From Owenia fusiformis (taxonomy: Eukaryota > Annelida > Polychaeta > Sabellida > Oweniidae): a stretch of 64,000 nucleotides of DNA. This document shows, piece by piece, positions 59,689 through 64,000 of the stretch. Below the pieces are notes generated by a model. That model was given only the letters and a program-made list of their open reading frames with translations, did no database searches and was not told where the DNA came from. The stretch is taken from positions 29,797,024-29,861,023 of the forward strand of contig CAIIXF020000006.1 in assembly GCA_903813345.2 (NCBI GenBank). Direction: 5' to 3'. A program made the translations under genes and the position numbers. The stretch's first letter is position 1. Each line of letters starts with the position of its first letter.

Positions 59689-61188
59689 TTAAGACTTTCT
59701 AAGGCGTATGAGAAACTTCATCTCTTTGAAGGAGTACCAGCCATTGTCGAGTTCTTTGTTTTCCTGTCGCTCAGACGCATTGAAGAGCTCTCTAGGCCAA
59801 CCCATCCAGCCCATGCAACCATATTTTACATCGCACTTGGCCCCATTCATATAATGCCCAAATGGGTTGACACGTCCACAGCCAGGTGATTTGTACCACC
59901 ACGCTCCCCTTCGGAGTTGAGGACATTCCGTATCTGTCTTATCCCAGGTTTCAAAAGTGTACTTCTTGCTGCTCACCAGATTATCATAATAATCAGAATA
60001 AGTTGCGTAGTCTAAATATGGCCGACCATAACGGAATCTCACTTCCCTATCAAATAACCCAGTGCCTCGATAATCGTCAACTCGTAGGTAATTTTCAGTT
60101 GCGTAGAAACCGTGAAACTCATCAAACTCGGTATCGCCAGCCCATGTTGTAAATTTTAGTCTTAAAACGTATCTATGAATTTCGTGTTCCAACAATTCAA
60201 ACAAGTTATCGAGACCAATAAAATATTCCCCTTGAGGATTTCCGAAACCAGATTTATACTCATCCATCGAACGATTAAAGTCCACGCTTCCGTCAAATCT
60301 GTGGGCTACAACTAACCATCTATCATTACATTGAGCCTCAAAAGATTTTTCATTGCCAAGTTGTATTGTATTGAGACCATCAATACCTTCCATGCAAGGG
60401 ATCCGATCAGGTTTAATCATCATTTTCATATCTTTGAACGATGTTTTAATATTTTCATAGGGTGTTAAATATAAATGGTGTGCACACATACTGTAAGAGC
60501 AGTCTTCATTGTACCAGAGTGGTCCTTTCTCAAGTGCGCAAGATTTTTGATTCTTGTCATGAGTTGAAAATTCAAGACTACAATCATAATACCCAAAATT
60601 CATACGATAGAATTCGACTTCCTGATCAATTATAAATCTTGTGTGCTCTTCATAGCTCTTAGAACCGTTCAATGCTGTCGTCTCAGTTCTTACCAGAAAT
60701 ACATTACGCGACGTCATGTAATTTAACTGTTCAAGGCCTATAAAGAACTCTGCCGATGTATTTCCAAATCCAGCTTTATACTCAGACCAACTGCGATTAA
60801 AATCAACGCTTCCATCAAATCTATGAGCCACAACTAACCAATCGTCTTCACATTTTGCAATTAGGTCACCACTCAGTTCTGTGTTTGATTTATCTTTGCC
60901 ACATATGTTAGGGTCAATAGGACGTTGTCGTGTCATGATTCTCATTTCTTTTATTGTGATATTTATATGAGTAGGGTCGATGTTGTAGTGATCTGATCTC
61001 AATGTACCATACCAATGCATACGGTCGTAAGACCAAAATAAGTTAACGTTGCTGCAGTGAAAACGTTCATCAGGTGGCTCATATGGGCTCCACCAGCGAG
61101 CCGCGTAGTCAAAATCCGTTTGAAATGTACAATCTCCAGCGTTTCCCTTATATTTATCGAAATATATCATCATGAAGGACTTACGAGT
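59689..61188 (-). CDS. Fibrinogen-related multi-domain protein, C-terminal part of a transposon-split exon
   Basis: Open frame to the stop at 59689. It begins with the C-terminal half of one fibrinogen-related domain (FReD): FDKYKGNAGD, then YAARWW and NITIKEMRIMTR. Two complete FReDs follow, with WLVVAHRFDGSVDFNRS at about residues 114 and 287, EYKxGFGN and EFFIGL/EYFIGL blocks, and paired cysteines. The last domain ends KEMKFLIRLRKS. FReD proteins are typically secreted lectins or adhesion molecules (ficolin, tachylectin, angiopoietin classes); no ligand can be named. The N-terminal half of the first domain is at 63545-63903, beyond a 2350-bp insertion. The ATG at 61171-61173 is internal to the domain and unlikely to be a real start. 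Confidence 0.85.
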   Translation of the reverse strand, partial: TRKSFMMIYFDKYKGNAGDCTFQTDFDYAARWWSPYEPPDERFHCSNVNLFWSYDRMHWYGTLRSDHYNIDPTHINITIKEMRIMTRQRPIDPNICGKDKSNTELSGDLIAKCEDDWLVVAHRFDGSVDFNRSWSEYKAGFGNTSAEFFIGLEQLNYMTSRNVFLVRTETTALNGSKSYEEHTRFIIDQEVEFYRMNFGYYDCSLEFSTHDKNQKSCALEKGPLWYNEDCSYSMCAHHLYLTPYENIKTSFKDMKMMIKPDRIPCMEGIDGLNTIQLGNEKSFEAQCNDRWLVVAHRFDGSVDFNRSMDEYKSGFGNPQGEYFIGLDNLFELLEHEIHRYVLRLKFTTWAGDTEFDEFHGFYATENYLRVDDYRGTGLFDREVRFRYGRPYLDYATYSDYYDNLVSSKKYTFETWDKTDTECPQLRRGAWWYKSPGCGRVNPFGHYMNGAKCDVKYGCMGWMGWPRELFNASERQENKELDNGWYSFKEMKFLIRLRKS

Positions 61189-63538
61189 ATGGTTGGCCTA
61201 TTAGTATAAAGAATGCATGCGTTGTTTACGGGTGTGTAGGCGTTAATTACGCTCGTGTAGATGTAAAATTACGCCCGTGCTGACGAAAAATTACGCCTGT
61301 ATAGGCGTAAATTACGCCCGTGAAGAAGTAAATTCTACGGGCGTTCAGAATACATTTACAGGCGTTAAGACTGTTATTTTACACGCGCTGAGAAACATCT
61401 TCACGCCCGTCGAGTTCATTTTAGCGCCGTGAATTATGAACCAATCAGCATCTTGCTTACATGATGATACGATGCATTATAGCTAAAAGTACAACTCCAA
61501 GATCCTTGTGCAAGTTAATAACATACTCATGATTGTGCCAGGAACAACTGTTGCAATTGGAGGCATATGAAATATTATTTCTTTTCTGGATATCTCGGTG
61601 CACTATTTGTGCAAATGTGAAAGATTTACATCGTATATTAAATGAGTGGTAACTGGTCAACTCGTACCCAAGACAACTCGTACCCAAGTCAAGTCGTACC
61701 AAGACAACTCGTACCCAAGACAACTCGTACCCAAGTATATGTTTTGTTTTGAATCAAGTGTTGGGCTGGGAATGGGTATAGATATACATATTATAATGGT
61801 TACATACAGTTCAGAATAGTTTGAAGTATGTAAAAGAGTTTTTGGAAGAAATTGATTGAAATTTGTGACCAAATATATTGGTCACAGATTCAGATGTTCG
61901 AGGGAAGAGATTTATGTTTATTCAACATATTCATAATCATTGTTCACAATATTAGTGGTATTTTTGTATGTTAATGAGTGTTTGGAACAAGTATCAGATC
62001 TAATTCATCTTGAAATATGGTATTATCAAAAATATAAAGATTTTCAAAACTTGCTATTATTTTCAAAACTTCTTATTAAACAGATAATCTATTTAGGATT
62101 TCATATTATCAGATAAAAGAATGATAATTCTAAGAAGTCACCTTCATAAAATTAAGCAATAAAAAATATTCTAAATAATATGAATATCAAATATTATTTT
62201 GATACTTATTCATACATGATATAATACACTTTGCATGCATGTGTTCAAATATAATCCAATTAAGTTCAAAATGGAAAAGAAATTAACAGATTAAAGTTCC
62301 ATTATTAATTTCTCTGAATGCACTAAGCTAAATTAATTGTTTGATTCATTTGTTGAAAAGTTACTTTTGTAATTATATTCATTTATATATATGTATTACA
62401 AAAAAAGTTGAGAACAAGCCCTTCAAAGCACTTCAAAGGTAATCCAAGTTAAAACAAAATGCTTTGCTTAATCCATTGAGAAAAAATGTCTTCTAAATTC
62501 AGAAAAAATATTGACGCACATTATAACATTAAACATTTTGACACAGACTCAATTTGTTTTCTTATATGCACCCATAATACAGAAAATAAACGTGGGTACG
62601 AGTTGTCTTGGGTACCAGTTGACTTGGGTACGAGTTGTCTTGGGTACAAGTTGTCTTGGGTACGAGTTGTCTTGGGTACAAGTTGACTAGGAAGCAAATG
62701 AGTTATGTATTCCTGGAAATAACATGTGACATATAAAGACGGCTGCATAAAGATTCCAAAAAGTACACATCTCCCTAACACCAAATTTGAACATATGTTG
62801 GCTAGGTATACTAGGTATATAGGCTCATTTGACATTTTCAGTACATTTTCAAAAAATGCCAGCTCTGCAGGATATAGTCTAGATTTGCAGTCGATTAGAT
62901 ACTATAATTCTAGTACCTGGACACATCCTTTAGAGGGATACATTAGCGATCTGACTGTATAATGAGACTGTAAGCTGCAATGCGTGTGAGCTTAATAAGT
63001 CCCTACCTAGCCTACCTCTGAAGCCGACGCCTAGATTGGAGAATTATCCAAAAATCATCGTATTTAGAAACCAAACATGTATACCTTCTCAAGATACTCT
63101 GTAATTTTGTCGTTTCTACAATGGGTGTTGATAACTGCCAACACAGTACATGTCTCTTCAATTTGCCTTTTAATATAATTTGCTCTAAAAAAATGAATAC
63201 TTCTTTGGTTAAATCTAGTTCAATCTTGAACGAATATTTAAGGACCTCAATGCAACACACTAAAATGTAAGCAGGCTTCTGATTGTTGTTTACTAGCGCA
63301 AGTATCTCGGAGTTGCTCTTTTAGCAAGGATGCATTAAATCATCATGTAAGTAAGGTTCTGATTGGTTCATAATTTACGGCGCTAAAAATAAACTCCACG
63401 GGCGTGAAGATGTAATTTACGCCTACACAGGCGTAATTTTTCGTCAGCACGGGCGTAATTTTACATCTACACGAGCGTAATTAACGCCTACACACCTGTA
63501 AACAACGCATGCATTCTTTATACTAATAGGCCAACCAT
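61189..63538. mobile_element. 2350-bp element with long TIRs inserted in a FReD coding exon
   Basis: Inverted termini starting ATGGTTGGCCTATTAGTATA at both ends. They extend about 320 bp on the left and 245 bp on the right, the left containing extra tandem ACGCCCGTG-like subrepeats. Flanks show an imperfect 6-bp duplication (ACGAGT at 61183-61188, ACTAGT at 63539-63544). A second element sits inside at 61648-62695; without it the host element is about 1.3 kb. No transposase is recognised. Confidence 0.9.
61648..62695. mobile_element. Foldback-type element with 16-bp subrepeat termini (family D, copy 2), nested
   Basis: 1048 bp flanked by a perfect 8-bp direct repeat AAATGAGT (61640-61647 and 62696-62703). 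The left end GGTAACTGG is identical to copy 1 at 21566. Termini carry about five and six 16-bp units close to ACAACTCGTACCCAAG in inverted orientation, differing from copy 1 by T for G after CTCG. The interior is AT-rich and non-coding. Confidence 0.9.
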
Positions 63539-63544
63539 ACTAGT

Positions 63545-63903
63545 AGGCCTAGTGTACGGATCATAATGAGTCATATCAAATTCTAGGTAATTAGCATTTC
63601 TAACCTCCCCGTCAAACGTTGTCAGTTCAAAGCGTATCTCGTACATGCCCTGATTGGCAGCTGCCTGAAGATTGTTGAGACCTATGAAATACTCAGAAGG
63701 CGGATGACCAAAGCTTTCGCCATATTTGATATTTGCTTCATCTACGACTTCGTAAGTGTGGTAGAAAGATGGAAAATCCACACTGCCGTCAAATCTGTGG
63801 GCAACAACCAGCCATTCACCATCGCATACTGCTAGGAATCTTGCACCATTCTCTGTCTGTATTATGTTCACTCCTTTAGAATTCTTGTTACAATTGTTTG
63901 GAC
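63545..63903 (-). CDS. Fibrinogen-related multi-domain protein, N-terminal half of the first FReD in this exon
   Basis: Exon starts after an acceptor TTATCTTCAAG at 63904. It encodes NNCNKNSKGVNII, FLAVCDGEWLVVAHRFDGSV, EYFIGLNNLQ and ELTTFDGEVRNANYLEFD, the expected N-terminal half of an FReD. The frame runs into the element at 61189-63538 and would stop after six element codons (MVGLLV). Counting the target duplication once, the frame continues exactly into the part at 59689-61188. Earlier exons lie beyond 64000. Confidence 0.85.
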
Positions 63904-64000
63904 CTTGAAGATAAAATACAAAATCGCATAAATTAGATTGATATTATTTCAACTCGCCAGTGAATGATTCTACGCAAGTTAATCTTGAATATTTTGCTAA
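63904..64000 (-). other. Intron upstream of the FReD exon
   Basis: Sequence 5' (in gene sense) of the acceptor at 63904; nothing else recognised in the remaining 97 bp. Confidence 0.5.

Noticed and set aside
61171-61173. ATG as the true start of a 494-aa fibrinogen-domain protein
   Set aside because: It lies in the middle of an FReD whose N-terminal half is found at 63545-63903; the apparent start exists only because of the insertion.
61189-63538. The 2350-bp element acting as an intron (introner-like)
   Set aside because: The GT...AG pair available at the borders would remove part of the flanks and shift the frame into a stop; simple insertion with a short duplication explains the data better.

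Overview
This window is AT-rich animal genomic DNA. The genes have many short exons with GT-AG introns, AATAAA-type poly(A) signals, and dense MITE-like, foldback and mariner-like repeats. The protein families (SLC5 sugar transporter, SCFD2, NCLX, fibrinogen-related domains, AJM1-like) point to an invertebrate bilaterian. I cannot name the phylum from sequence alone.

Layout. (1) 1217-12433, minus: a complete 17-exon SLC5/SGLT-type Na+/sugar cotransporter (709 aa). (2) 14823-24223, plus: a complete 14-exon SCFD2 orthologue, a Sec1/Munc18-like trafficking protein (675 aa), divergent from the SLC5 gene across a 2.4-kb spacer that holds a 910-bp MITE-like element. (3) 28327-33762, plus: a single-exon 1811-aa protein with an N-terminal membrane anchor, a long low-complexity middle and a C-terminal MYND-type zinc finger, probably AJM1-like. 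(4) 33763-40655: non-coding, with a large inverted repeat and a dead mariner with intact ends. (5) 40656-54940, plus: a complete 20-exon NCLX/SLC8B1-type Na+(Li+)/Ca2+ exchanger (781 aa). (6) 54941-59688: repeat-rich, with a transposon nested inside a palindromic element. (7) 59689-63903, minus: the 3' part of a gene with three tandem fibrinogen-related domains, its large last exon split by a 2.35-kb element that itself carries a second element. Exon sums for the three multi-exon genes come out as whole numbers of codons, which supports the models.

Most striking observations. Tandem repeats sit exactly on splice junctions at three places. One is a 54-bp minisatellite with 24 copies of the 3' splice site of NCLX exon 19. 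One is a five-copy 28-bp array of the SCFD2 exon 1 donor. One is a 43-bp duplication of the SCFD2 exon 5 donor. In each case the extra sites would give a stop or a frameshift. Separately, a foldback-type family with 16-bp subrepeats in its termini and perfect 8-bp target duplications occurs twice, once filling an SCFD2 intron and once nested in the element that breaks the fibrinogen-domain exon.

The genes are unrelated housekeeping, transport or recognition genes and show no sign of working as one system. The novelty lies in the repeats and splice-site architecture.
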